From the NCBI GenBank assembly GCA_964019155.1, contig OZ025243.1, positions 27,288,944 through 27,352,943 of the forward strand: DNA of 64,000 bases, given 5' to 3'. Under the pieces are notes generated by a model, which had not been told where the DNA came from, did no database searches, and saw only the letters and a program-made list of their open reading frames with translations. This document shows, one piece after another, positions 1-11,829 of the stretch; within the stretch, counting starts at the first letter, position 1; each line of letters opens with the position of its first letter. This stretch comes from Osedax fenrisi (Eukaryota > Annelida > Polychaeta > Sabellida > Siboglinidae). Made by a program: the position numbers and the translations under genes.

Positions 1-2262
1 AGTAATATGAGGAATGAAGGAAAGTGTAGAATCAAAAAGTACACCTAAGTTAGATGCAGTAGGAGAAGGAGATATTACAATATTATCAATAAGAAAAGGA
101 GGGAAGTAAGTTGGTGATGGAGAAAGATTCAACAATGTAGTTTTGGAAGTATTAAGGAGAAGATTATTAGAAATAAGCCATTATTTAATGTCATTAGCAC
201 AATTAGAGAGTTGATTATTGAGACCTGGTGATGAATTAGTTGGAAGAAACATATATAGTTGTATGTCATCTGCATAAAGATGGTAATATATATTTGGATA
301 TTTAGATATTATGGATGGTAATGGGTATAAATAAATTGAGAAAAGTGAAGGACCGAGTACTGATCCCTGGGGAACACCATATTTCATAGGAGAAGGGGAA
401 GAAAAAGAATTATATATTTTTACACTGCTACTACGGTCAAATAGATATGAAGTAAACCATGAGAGGGCAAGGTCTCTAACTCCAAGCAGGTGTAGACGGG
501 ACAGTAGAATTTTGTGATCAAGCGTATCGAAAGCACTGGATATGTCCAGCATTACTAGTTGACAGCAGTTTTTGGTATTAAGGGTAGAAGTGATTACATC
601 AATTACGTTTAGTAGTGCTGTTTCTGTGGAGTGTCCTCGGCGAAAGCCACTTTGTTGAGGAATATGGAGATTATTGGCGGTTAAATATGAAATTAGTTGA
701 CGAGAGACAACTCTTTCCAAAATTTTACTCACCAAAGGTAGCTGAGAAATTGGGCGATAATTGAGAAGTGAATCAGGATCGAGTGAAGGTTTTTTAAGAA
801 TGGGAGTGATTATTGCTTGTTTAAAAATTGAAGGGACAGTACCGGAATTTAGGGAATATGAGATGATGTTACAGATAGTTGGACATAGATAATCGGAGTA
901 AAGTTTAAAAATAGATAGTGGAACAGGATCGGAGGGAGATATCGAAGAGGATGCATTTAGTAGTTTAGATATGAGAGATATATATGGCGGACGAAAAAAA
1001 CTTAAGAAAACAGATATAGGTGGGGTAACTATGATTGAAGGATAATTGGCAGTAAGGGTATGGTTATTGATCTTTATTATGATGGAGTCAATCTTATTAG
1101 AAAATGTTTTGGAGAAAAGACAGCTTAATTGTAATGGAGAAATGTTAATTATAGATGGTAGTAATGCTGGTTTTGGGGGAGATAACAACTTATTAGCTAG
1201 TCTGAAAAGTCTTCGGTTATCAGAAGCAAGATCATTTATAACCTGAGTGTAATAGCTAGATTTGGCATAGGAAATTTCTAACTTGTAGATCTTACGTTGC
1301 TCTATGAATGAAGCTCTAGAAGATGAAGATCTCAAGGATATGTATGTTCTTTCAGATTTACGAAGTGATCGTTTCAAGGACATGAGGTGGGAAGTAAACT
1401 ATGGGGTATCAGCATGTAGAGTTACTGATATAGTTTTTGAAGGCGCATGTTTATCGAGAAGATGGGATAGTATGGAATTTAATACAACTGGAGAATAACA
1501 GTAGTCACCTAAAGCAGAATGTAAGTCAGCTAAGAATATCATGGAATTAATTTTCTTAATGGGTCTGTATGTAATACGTGTTTTCTGATTAAGAGTGATA
1601 GTAAAGTTAGTTTTGAATGAGATAAGGAAGTGATCGGAAAGTAGATCAAGCCTAGAAATATTACTCACCACGAGTTCAGAATGGAGAGAACTGGAGAATA
1701 CAAGATCAATAATATTGCCATTTATATGAGTTGGGAAATTGACATGTTGTGATAGGGATAATGAATGTGTTAAATTAGTGAACATAATATGTGGATTTGA
1801 GGTAGCATTAAAATGATAGTTGAAATCACCAAGTAAAATAGGGTGGTATGTGGGTGAACTAATGAGATCAGTAGCAAGATCGTTAAACTCACTTAGAAAG
1901 GAAGCGAATTCTGGTTTTGGCGGTCTATAAATGACAGTAATGGATATAGATTTGTGTTTTTGGGTGAATTATATGGTTAAGCAGTCAGAGTAGGAGAAGT
2001 TATGGGATATGGATATACATGGTAAAGGTAGAGAAGTTTTTACGAGGAAGCCAACCCCACCACCACGACCTGATAATCGTGGCGATAAGATTAATGTATA
2101 ACCAAAATTGTGAAATAGGGCAAATATGTCGGAATCATCTTGAGAGATCCATGTTTCCGTTAAAGCAATAATACTGAAATTGCACTTTTTAAGGAATGGT
2201 AATAAGAGTGAGTCATTGGAACGAAGAGAACGAATATTTATTAGGGCAATGTGTTCAGATAG
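1..2262 (-). pseudogene. LINE ORF2 endonuclease-reverse transcriptase, three stops, 3' part outside window
   Basis: Reading continues directly after the ORF1 TGA. Endonuclease motifs are N-I-R-S-L, L-T-E-T-W, G-R-G-G-G-V-G-F, Y-R-P-P, G-D-F-N-Y-H and L-S-D-H-F. The RT then shows Y-R-P-I-S, G-H-S-T-E-T-A, A-F-D-T-L-D-H, PQGSVLGPSLFSIYL and YADDIQLY. Three in-frame stops break it: TAA at 1971-1969, TAG at 1401-1399 (where the right copy has Trp) and TAA at 183-181 (where the right copy has Leu). I see no frameshift. The frame continues past position 1. It is inactive as it stands but recently enough decayed to be read without gaps. Confidence 0.88.
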
Positions 2263-3452
2263 TCATGCAGATTTAGTTAGAGAGGGTGTAGATATATGAT
2301 TAGATTTTAGTGAATCAACAACTGGGACATTTGTGATGGTGGAATTATTTAAATCAATAGATGGAGTTGATATTACAGGAATATAAGGGGAGTTGGAATT
2401 TTCAGAAGGATTATTAGGTGTGGGGTCTGAATTAGTATTAATGGAGAGATTACTAAATGAGGGAACGGAAGATTTAAATTTAAGGTAGGAAGATTCCCAG
2501 TGAATAAGGAGAGTTGGAGGTATGGTAATAGGTGGAAGAGACCAGTCAATATAATTATATATAAGTCGTAATTCAAATGACTTTGTATATGTATTAAATA
2601 TGGGTTTAGTATGTATAGGGGTTAGTTTTAATATATATGCATGATAAAGGATTTTACCTAATAAACGGGTTTTATAAGGTAGGGAATTTCGTATATATAT
2701 AGGTGTGAGAATCGGGGATTAAATTTAGTAGATCTAAATCTACTGAAAAACATGTCACAACATGATTTACTAGAGAATTGGATGATTGCATTGTTATGTT
2801 TAAATTTGACTATAGAAATAGATATTTTAGGCAGTAGCATATGTATAAGGATTGATGAAATGAATTCAGTATTCATATCAGAGGTCTTTAAATGTTCAAT
2901 GACAAGTGAATTGTTACGAATGATATTATTTAGTTGACGTTTACGAGGTATATGAAGAGTATAGGGTGTGGTAGAATTAGGAGGTACATGGTGGACGATA
3001 GGAGCTTTAATAGGGATAGGAGAGGAAGATGATATAATAGCAGATGCATACGATTTATGATAAGGGAAAGGTGATGGGATATTAGCGGTTATGAAGGATG
3101 GGGGGAAAGTTTTAAGTTCCATAAGTTTGGGAATTCTTAATTGGACAGGTATAGGAGGTCGGATGGGGGGATTATTACGATGTATAGGATTAGGGGTAAC
3201 TAGAGGAGAGGAGAATGTAGTAGATGTATTTGATGAGTTGTTTAGGAGGCAAGAGGGACATGTAAATGTGAAATTATGGGAAGAAAAAATGGCAAGGGCA
3301 TATGATGGAGGGGGACTATTGATATGAGTCCAAGATTTGGATATAATTGATGCTGGGAAGAGGCATACATGGTGGTAGAATGATTTACACGAGCTACATG
3401 GTAGGTCAGAGCTAGAAGCAGGTTCATTGCAATAATGACATACAACTGCCAT
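2263..3452 (-). pseudogene. LINE ORF1 (PHD-finger RNA-binding protein), one frameshift
   Basis: From the ATG at 3452 the N-terminus reads C-x2-C-x10-C-x2-C-x4-H-x2-C and later F-T-C-P-S-C, a C4HC3 PHD-finger spacing, followed by a Ser/Pro/Thr-rich linker and a compact domain. The open frame stops at 2658. Comparison with the right-hand copy (its R-L-L-G-K segment) shows a one-base loss near 2670. After that shift the frame continues open to a TGA at 2265-2263. This TGA is in frame with ORF2, which starts at the next codon. ORF1 proteins of this group bind the element RNA during retrotransposition. The C-terminal 70 or so residues are longer than in the right copy. Confidence 0.82.
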
Positions 3453-3990
3453 TATATATACACTTGCTAGCTAATAGATGAACTCGAGTAACGTAATATA
3501 TATAGGTATTATATAATAATGTAGTAAGCAGTGAAATGAAGTCGACTCCACGTATATGATAGATTCTCCGGTATGGTGGAAACTCTTCGTGCGGGTAGAT
3601 TCTACGGATATGCGACCGATTCTTCAGTACAGGACCAGTACCTCGAAAGATTAAGGACAATGAGGGCAGCGAATAGAACACGTGAGTAGTTACATAACCT
3701 CAGTGAAAAAGGGTAGTCCAGCTACCCGTGCATGAAGTCCTAGGGGATATCTCCAGGAACGTAGAACGTAGTGTACGATCTTGTATAGTGCACACTATAC
3801 ACAGTGTACACTATACGAAACACAATATGTGTAGTGTATAGGATTTAAATATATGTAATATATTATATATAATGTGCAGAATATTATTGATAAATTCTAT
3901 AGAAATCAAATAATTGTGTATGAATAGAAATTGTTATGCTACATTTGTATGAATTAAAACACGTCTGGTCAGTTCGAATGCAAAAGTAAA
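3453..3990 (-). other. LINE upstream region (probable 5' UTR) and unassigned sequence
   Basis: Upstream of ORF1 of the left LINE, 3453 to about 3780 is GC-richer than its surroundings and lacks a convincing reading frame, as expected for a LINE 5' UTR. At about 3776-3835 there is a cluster of short imperfect palindromes around the core TATAGTG. I could not align this stretch with the 5' UTR of the right-hand LINE. The remainder is AT-rich and unassigned. Confidence 0.35.
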
Positions 3991-4331
3991 AGTATATATT
4001 TGAATTTGATTAATATATCGAATTTATAATTATATTATCTTTGTGATTATTATTTAATTATTTTGTTAGGATTTTTATTTTGTTATAATAAAATGTAAAC
4101 AAATACTAAATATAATTATATCTAAATAAGATATGATTATAATTTAAAGACAACTATTATGTATTTCAAACAAGTTGGATATTAATATTTAAATAGTATT
4201 AATATAATAGATAATATAAAAAAATAAATGAATACGTACTTATCTTTATAATAATAATACAATTAAAGGATATTTAAAAGCTAAGCAGTTATTAACACAT
4301 CTATATATTGGTTGCTATGTAAACAAAAGTG
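3991..4331 (-). repeat. 340-bp repeat, left copy (inverted relative to 59343-59676)
   Basis: The reverse complement of this block matches 59343-59676 almost base for base (about 95% by eye) from CACTTTTGTTTACATAGCAA to the end of the block. It begins about 540 bp upstream of ORF1 of the left LINE, and the other copy ends about 470 bp upstream of ORF1 of the right LINE, in the same orientation relative to each LINE. It has no coding potential. It could be a distal piece of the LINE 5' region or an independent dispersed repeat. Confidence 0.8.
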
Positions 4332-4660
4332 TTAAAAAAATATGTTAGTTATAACTGACTAGTAAATATCATATTCTATAGAATAAGGATTAATCAGGAT
4401 AAAATAATCCTTATAAGGATAAAATATCATTTATAAAACTAAATAATAACTATTTATCTACTTCTTTTACTATTGAATAATTAAATATACTTCTAGAATA
4501 AATAATTTATAAATATGCATCATAATTATAATGTTATTAACATCTAATTTTAAATTAAATTTCTATACAAATTTGTTATCCTTACTAAATTGAAAAATAA
4601 TAAAAAGCAATGTATTTTTCTTAAACACCTTAGATTAAAAGGTATATTGATATATTGTAG

Positions 4661-4697
<37 letters not shown>

Positions 4698-4789
4698 GCT
4701 AATATATTATTCTAGAATAATTAGCGAATATTCCGATATAATCAAAATTACATATTCATTCGACTTGAATATTGTAATTGTTTAATGTA

Positions 4790-5663
4790 GGAGAAAGTAA
4801 CCTAATACGGACACTTTAACAATAAATGGTCTTACCATTTTATGACTAATTATTTTTATTCAAAAATTACAATATATTAATATTATATGATTATAGATAT
4901 TATTGTGATTTTAAAATGTTATTTAATCTTTTAATTCTATAGATACCGGGGTGTCCGTATTCGGTACCCATGTCCGAATACGGACAGTGTCCGTCGGACA
5001 CCCTGTGTTATAATATGGACACCCTATATAACACTAGATAAACTATATATTATTGAAGAATCAATCAGACAAATTAAAATTATATTATTTATAATTAATT
5101 TTATGAACAATTTATTCTAATATAATTAGTTAATAATTTATTTCTTTTTAATTAATAATATAATTTAAGTATCTAAATAATAAAATTGTAGATTTATCTT
5201 TATTGGAGGTATTACTATTATAACGTACGCGATTTGTATGAAAATCAGAATAGTGCATACGCTGCGCGCTGATTGGTTATAGGGTGTCCGTGTTAAGACA
5301 TATATAGTTTCTGTATTAGGGACTTATATAACCTCTAGATATATGCTTATACATTAATGAATATTGGATAACAAATATAGAAATTATATATATAATTTGT
5401 AGGATGCTCTATTTTTTAATAATATAGTGTTATATTATATATCGATACATTTGTATATTCTTGAGAATTTTTTAAGTTAACATTTAAAATCGTAATAAAA
5501 AATCATTTTATTATATATAGCAGCAATATTTTGAATAATTAAAAAATAAAAAATACTTTTTAGAATATTTATTTAATTATGAATATTTTATTCATTAACA
5601 TTTTTTTTGTAGGATTTATGATTTCTGATATACCGATTGTGTCCGTATTCGGTTACTTTCCCC
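4790..5663. mobile_element. Non-autonomous TIR element (874 bp) with TA target duplication
   Basis: The left terminus GGAGAAAGTAACCTAATACG is mirrored at the right terminus, whose reverse complement reads GGGGAAAGTAACCGAATACG. Both ends are followed inward by GACAC. A TA dinucleotide lies just outside both ends (4788-4789 and 5664-5665), the target duplication typical of Tc1/mariner-type transposons. No transposase frame is present. The motif ATACGGACAC or its complement recurs internally around 4945-5030 and 5283-5300, so the element is built of repeated terminus-like pieces. The superfamily assignment rests on the TA duplication only. Confidence 0.75.
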
Positions 5664-6723
5664 TATAAACTTCCTTCATTGAACTAACTGAACTAGAGAA
5701 CAATGTGCAGTCTTCAGTTTCACTTACATTGATTATAATCAGATAACACAGATAATTATCTATGTATATGTATGCATATTATACATATACGAATAGATAA
5801 TATACAATAATTATATATATACCATTGTATATTATTAGTTCATATGTATAATATTCTATAAATTGAATTAATTTTACAAATACCTTTTCATTTAATTTCT
5901 CTTTCCTACTTATAATAATAATATATAATTATAATCATGAATACGTTAACACCTCCTAGCCTGCTAATGAAAGTCCTTTATCCGTTATCATTCTCGAGTT
6001 AATCTAGTAAGATTATACGATATGATCTACATATGTATAAACTAGTACAATAAGTACATGAATAAATACATTGTTATCGTCAATGGTTTCGGTGTATCTG
6101 AATATACTGGAATATTACCTACTCATTTAATTACTGAGGGTACTCGCTTAAATTGCCATTTTCGAAAAAAAATATTATAAAATTAGAATATCTGAAAAAT
6201 AATCTTCTAAATGGTGTATGATGTATATGATATGGTACGTAATAAAACAATAGGGTAAAGTTAAAATAGAAAATAAATAGCCTTAACTTTAAATTCACTA
6301 GGATAATGTGTACGGCATGTGCCATGTGATATACTTGATCATTATGCACCGGGTACCTCACCGATGTTCATTATAAACTTACATACCTAATGAGTATTTA
6401 CTCCGACAACAACAAAGGTGATTCTATTACTAATTTATTTATGATTACGTTTGTTTACGTAATATTATTTGTGTTCCTATTTCGTAATTGCGAGTGTAGT
6501 TCATATCACTATGTTATTTATTTAGTTTCTATACAAACAAACCAACAATAACAATAACAATAACTATATTTCTAGATTTCATTATTAATATTAAATATAT
6601 TTTATATATAATTTCTTATATATATAACCTTGTTATTAGTTAATAATTACTATATATATATTCATATATGTATATATAAACACATATATATATATATACA
6701 TATGTATATATATATATATACAG

Positions 6724-6917
6724 CGGATGTAGGAAAACGATTGGAACCAGGAGCAACACATGTAGCGAACGGGAGCGACTGCGACTTAAAAGGAGCGCAT
6801 CCGAGTGCGGGTGCGGTGCGGATAAACACGGTGAGCGGTGTTAACGGCCAGGCACTGTCTACGGACAAAATGGATGCAGATTTAATTTGTAAACCGGATG
6901 TGAAACAGTTGTTTTAA
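6724..6917 (+). CDS. Isolated terminal coding exon of an unrecognised gene (hypothetical)
   Basis: A GC-richer block follows a (TA)n tract and an acceptor-like CAG at 6721-6723. It reads open for about 64 codons to a TAA at 6915-6917, ending V-K-Q-L-F. Base composition changes sharply at both edges, as at the ACE exons, which is the main reason to think it is coding. The open frame extends upstream only through TA repeats giving Tyr-Ile runs, which are not credible protein, so an intron boundary at 6723 (phase 1) is the better reading. I do not recognise the protein. No partner exon is visible between 3.5 and 6.7 kb, so the gene may be decayed or the exon a stray fragment. Confidence 0.4.
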
Positions 6918-7094
6918 ATAAATAACAGCGATATCGCTCGTTATCGTATCGAATATTCTATAATATTACGTTTAAATCTTAATGGAATAATAGGGACATG
7001 TAGACCACTTCACTTGTGCATTATGATATATGCGTTATGACACCTTACAAATTAAAAGTATTATAAATACATTGGTATACCATATATATAAACA

Positions 7095-7590
7095 CAGTGA
7101 ATTTTATATTTTATATTTAATTCTTTATAAAAACAGGTTTTTTTCAATAATTTTTTCTTTTTGAAAGGTTTTTACTTTTCCAATGATTTTAAGAATTAAT
7201 TTATAATTAAAAATGCATTATATAACCTATAAGTTATATATATATATAAATAATATTTATTAATTAATTTTAATTAAATTTAAGCTATATATGTAATATA
7301 TAACATTTGTAAGAAATTAAAATGTCTTATATAATAAAAATATATGATAGACAATTATTAATTAATTTCTATAATTGTTATCAATATACAAATAATATTT
7401 ATTTTAATATATCATTATTTTTTATGTTTCGTAATCAATAAGTTTCTTATAAAGAGAGGTTTGAGAGTTGATGTTTTTCTAATATAATAATTTCTTATAA
7501 AGAGGTTTTTTAATGAGGATAATGTTGAATTCCAACTAAATGTGTGACAGATGTTCTTATAAATAGGTTTCTTATAGAGAGCTTTCACTG
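7095..7590. mobile_element. Possible pogo-like MITE (about 496 bp)
   Basis: The right end, read inward, begins CAGTGAAAGC, the same ten bases that begin the pogo/Tigger element at 9902. The left end begins CAGTGAATTT. Inside, the motif CTTATAAAGAGGTTT recurs about three times between 7435 and 7580. The TA target duplication is visible only on the right. There is no transposase frame. Confidence 0.4.
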
Positions 7591-8969
7591 TATATATATA
7601 TACGTAATATAACATTATAAACATTATAACATTATATACACCTACTACTACTATCTATATACGATACTATTAATGAATACATATACTATTTACCAACACG
7701 AATAACTCTACGTTCTATACATTCTACTTAACAAAACCCTCTACACACAGATCCATATATATATATACATCTTAGTGATATTATAGAAGCATCCATTCAC
7801 ATATACTACTAACTAGCTACTTATAATGCACAAACATTAACAAATTCTAAACATTCTCAAATTACTAATACTACATATGTTTCCCTTTTATATCACGCTA
7901 CGCCACCTTGGAATAGAGATTAAGTTTATAAGGTTGATTTATAATTTAATAAATAGTATACCGAATATAGATATTATGAGTATGCGTTGGAATTTATGAA
8001 TATAGATATTCAGCTCGATTTTGGTGAAGAGAGTTTTAAGTTATAAGAATGACATTAAATATTACTCGACATTTAATTGGTAGTAACTTACTACTAGTAA
8101 GTATAATATCTTTAAATATGGAGAAATGTGTATTTGAGAGAAAATATCAATTCTAAATATTGATCGTATAACTAAGTAGTCTGTATTATTTATAATTATT
8201 TAATGTTATATCAGATAGGAGAATATTACTGTAATCTAAACGAGGTAATATAAAATATGAGGTGACATTTATAGATAAACTAAATAAGGTTAATTAAAAA
8301 GGAACGGGTGAAGTGTATAGAGCAAGAACATTTGAAATGTGGCGATGACAAAATAGAGAGCTGTCAAAATATACGCAAAGATATTTAACATTATCAGAAT
8401 ATAAATATCGTGATTGTTAACCATGGTAAAAGGGGGGGATTTTGAACGGAAGATTAGATGATGGGATATCAAGATATATGGTTTCTGATTTATAGCATAA
8501 TACTTTATTAGTTATAGAACATCTGATCTGTTAGAGTTTAATTCAATTCATTGCAATAGTTGTAGATATAAAGGTAAGAGATACACTGATCTCACTGGCA
8601 AGCTAGCTAATATTAAGAGAGTGTTACCTCATGAGGATTATTAGCTAGGTGTATCTTAGTAAATCGTATCTATAGTTAACGTCTATACTATGTTGGTAAT
8701 TAACCATTATCTCTGATATACCGTCATACCGATCATTTATAATTATTTAAACTTATTCATATAACGTGATGAATTGAATACTCGGAAATTATATACCCGA
8801 AAAAGAAAGACAATATAATTTATTTATGAGTAATTGACTTTTATCTATTTTTGTAATTGACTTTATCTATTAAGATATAATGTATTTCTATAGAACTGGT
8901 CATGGTATTTAACATACAACTATAGCATACCGTACGTTACAAATACGTTTTAAATACTTATACGTATAA

Positions 8970-9008
<39 letters not shown>

Positions 9009-9429
9009 CACATTTCAGATAAAACGAAATATATAATAATGGATATGTATTTATATTTATATTAAAAATATCTGTATTAAAACTATCTTTAATATCGCTC
9101 ACCCTTATACACATTATTATTACAAGCTATTTTTCTGATAGAAATCCATATACATTCACAAGAACTTCTATATATATATATATATATTTATATATTCTAA
9201 GTTGGCTCTCATTTATTACGATGAGTCAATCTGATTATTATTAATATTATATTATTATATTAATTTTTTTTAATTTGTAATAGTTTTATTATGTTTTATC
9301 ACTGATAGCTGTGCTTGTGAATCACTTTTATAGTATTTATACATGTACTACTATTACATACTAAGCCCATTTATTTATGTATTTATCTATATTTATATAT
9401 TTATATATATATTTATATTATTATTGTTA

Positions 9430-9515
9430 TTTTGGTAGAGTCCTTTCATCCCATCCAGGAACTTAAATGAAGTTTTTCACTTATAACCATATTGATCTAA
9501 CGTCCATTCGAAACC
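9430..9515 (-). mobile_element. SINE 3' tail, reverse copy (family of 48211-48515)
   Basis: The reverse complement carries the family's conserved 3' core AAGTTCCTGGATGGGATGAA followed by AGGACTC. The tRNA-like head is missing, as expected for a 5'-truncated copy. It is diverged from the full-length copy. Confidence 0.65.
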
Positions 9516-9536
9516 GCTTTATATACACATACACAA

Positions 9537-9600
<64 letters not shown>

Positions 9601-9677
9601 GTTTATATCAGAAAATATCGTTATAATGTTATAATATTTAATATGGGAGTTACACGTATATCATTAATGGTGTTCAT

Positions 9678-9795
9678 TGTTATTTAACACGTGATATAAA
9701 CGATAGGCTATCAGCAAGGACATGTCCTTGCTACCAGTGTTAATATATATTCAAACAGTGCACTGATCGTTAATGGCGTACACGTTAAATAACAA
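9678..9795. repeat. Hairpin-forming inverted repeat (about 118 bp)
   Basis: The outer arms TTGTTATTTAAC and GTTAAATAACAA are perfect reverse complements, and the centre contains the perfect palindrome GCAAGGACATGTCCTTGC at 9714-9731. The structure resembles a small MITE. The same 18-base palindrome occurs at 58889-58906 in otherwise different sequence. Confidence 0.6.
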
Positions 9796-9901
9796 TTAAC
9801 AACCTCATGAGCATAGCTGAAGATTAGTATTACTATGTTAATATGTATTTGTGAATTACCCATTTAAATGTATATTGTTATATATATATATATATATATT
9901 A

Positions 9902-10998
9902 CAGTGAAAGCCGCTTACATCGACATGGTTGTGTAAGCTCCAAAATGTCGGTATAGGCGGATTGTCGATATGAGCGATAGGGGCGTATCCCTAATGATGT
10001 ATAACGCATTAGTTTATTTATAATTAATTGTATGTAATAATATAATATATACATATAATATAATAACAAAAAAGGTTTAATTACATGTTTATTAAATAAT
10101 AAATATGTATTTACGAAAAAGTTTATATATAAACTAAACATATTTTGTAATCGATAATTGTTTAGCGGATTGTATTTTATGTTATTTTACCAAATATTCA
10201 TTTGCCAATAACAATCTTATTTTATAATATAATATAAAAATGTAATAACGTATGCAAAATAACACTAATAAATCATAATTACGATTTATATATGTTAATA
10301 AAAACCATTCAAAGGGAGACCAGAACGTCATGCTGCAGCAAACCATGTTAATAATGGGTTTTCTACATCATCATATATGATACGTTATAAGGTGATAATT
10401 TAATATTTTTTACATTTTTTAAATTTACAATTTTACTATTTTCTATTATATTTTTCTCATCTTTCATCCATCCTACAATAGTAGACAATCCAACACCCAG
10501 TTCATCGGCCACAATATTTCTCTCCTTACCATTTTTAATATTATTGATAGCAGTAGATTTATCAATGATAGAAATGAATTTACGATTTGGCATTGTTACA
10601 ATAATTTAATAAATGAAATAAGACATACGTAATTATATCACAATACATATTTGTAGGCGAATCTAAATATTGACCAATTACTTAAGATATTAAAGCTCAA
10701 TTTATTTATAGATATACTGACGATATTAAGTAGTAGGGGAATACCATGAGACTACTTTTCATACAAATTAAAACTTGTAAATAATTTGTTTTATAATCAA
10801 ATTTGTCGATATAAGTAGATTCAATTCCAAATATTACCTTATAAATATGTCGATAATGCCGAATTATCGATATAAGTGGATTGTCGATGTACGCGGATTA
10901 ATTTACATGTAAATAGGTGTAAATCCAACAAAAATATCTCGAAATGTCGATGTAGCCGAATTATCGATGTACGTGGCTGTCGAAGTAAGCGGCTTTCA

Positions 10999-11001
<3 letters not shown>
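9902..11001 (-). mobile_element. Pogo/Tigger-type DNA transposon derivative (1.1 kb)
   Basis: The terminal inverted repeats are CAGTGAAAGCCGCTTACATC at the left and, read inward from 11001, CAGTGAAAGCCGCTTACTTC. TA lies outside both ends, and CAGTG termini with a TA duplication are characteristic of pogo-group Tc1/mariner elements. The only coding remnant is the minus-strand helix-turn-helix at 10363-10593. The DDE catalytic domain is missing, so the element is an internal deletion derivative that would need a transposase in trans. Sub-terminal repeats of the GTCGAT(A/G)TA type occur near both ends. Confidence 0.87.
10363..10593 (-). pseudogene. CENP-B/pogo-type helix-turn-helix remnant of a Tigger transposase
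   Basis: This 76-residue minus-strand frame starts MPNRKFISIIDKS and continues through a K-E-R-N-I-V-A-D-E-L-G-V helix and an S-T-I-V-G-W-M recognition helix. That is the pattern of the N-terminal DNA-binding domain of CENP-B and Tigger transposases, where it binds the terminal repeats. It lies inside the TIR element at 9902-11001 in one orientation. The second DNA-binding module and the DDE domain are absent, and the C-terminal 20 residues lose similarity. It could act as a repressor if expressed, but nothing shows that it is. Confidence 0.7.
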
Positions 11002-11037
<36 letters not shown>

Positions 11038-11829
11038 TAAGTCCCAAGTGATACGTTATGGTACAGTATCATTACATAATTGACGTATTAATATAATTTA
11101 ATTGATACAATCATATAATTTAATGACGATGGTATACCATATATCATATATGATGTATATATTTGTATACATTTGTATACATTTATATACATTTATATAC
11201 TAATCTTATACAATTGTATACATAATGTGTTACAAATATGTTCTGTAAAGAAAATCATTTTAAATAGAAAAAGTATATATATAAATAATCATTATCATAT
11301 TAAGAGTATATCATATACGTATTTCAATTTAATTCATCATTCTTATTTAGGTGTTCGTTAATTTAATAAGTCTATTATTTCTGTAGCATGTATACTTTGT
11401 TATGCGCTAAACTGTTATAGTCTAGAATCTAGACTCTAGATATACCTTTGTTTGTGTGCAATGTATTAACTGGCTCCCACTTGTCCACTTGTCCACCTGC
11501 CCACATGTCCACCTGCCATCCTTTCTTCTATAAAATCACACCCTTAATGTAACGTTACATTATTCGACGCGTTATTCGAATAGCCATTCGAGAGTACATT
11601 GACTTGACATTAACCGTTATACATTGACATTGACATTTACTAGTATGTATTTACCTTGACCATTATACATTGACCTAGACATTTACCATTATATATTTAC
11701 CTTGACCTTAACCTTCGTTATTTCGCTAGAATAGGTAGTATATGTTGTCTCTACATACCGCAAATTCGCACACATGTGTGTGGTATACCGACCTATAGGT
11801 CGGTTAGTCGCACCTCTTCTATATAATAT

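Larger units (their letters stand above)
1..3452 (-). mobile_element. CR1-like non-LTR retrotransposon, left copy (mildly decayed, runs off window)
   Basis: A minus-strand LINE starts with ORF1 at 3452 and runs off the left edge inside the ORF2 reverse transcriptase. The order is PHD-type zinc-finger ORF1, apurinic-type endonuclease, reverse transcriptase. CR1-like LINEs are known to carry PHD fingers in ORF1, and the RT motifs (PQGSVLGPSLF, YADD) fit that group. Decay is light: one frameshift in ORF1 and three in-frame stops in ORF2, all otherwise in one continuous frame. The same architecture recurs at 60144-63959 on the plus strand, but the two proteins are clearly diverged, so they are different subfamilies rather than one duplicated copy. 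The 3' end lies outside the window. Confidence 0.9.
6918..9640. other. Gene-free AT-rich region
   Basis: Apart from the MITE at 7095-7590 and a reverse-oriented SINE tail near 9430-9515, I see no gene here. The region holds long (TA)n tracts (about 8970-9004 and 9555-9595) and short AT-rich frames whose translations are Ile/Tyr/Asn runs. Confidence 0.5.
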
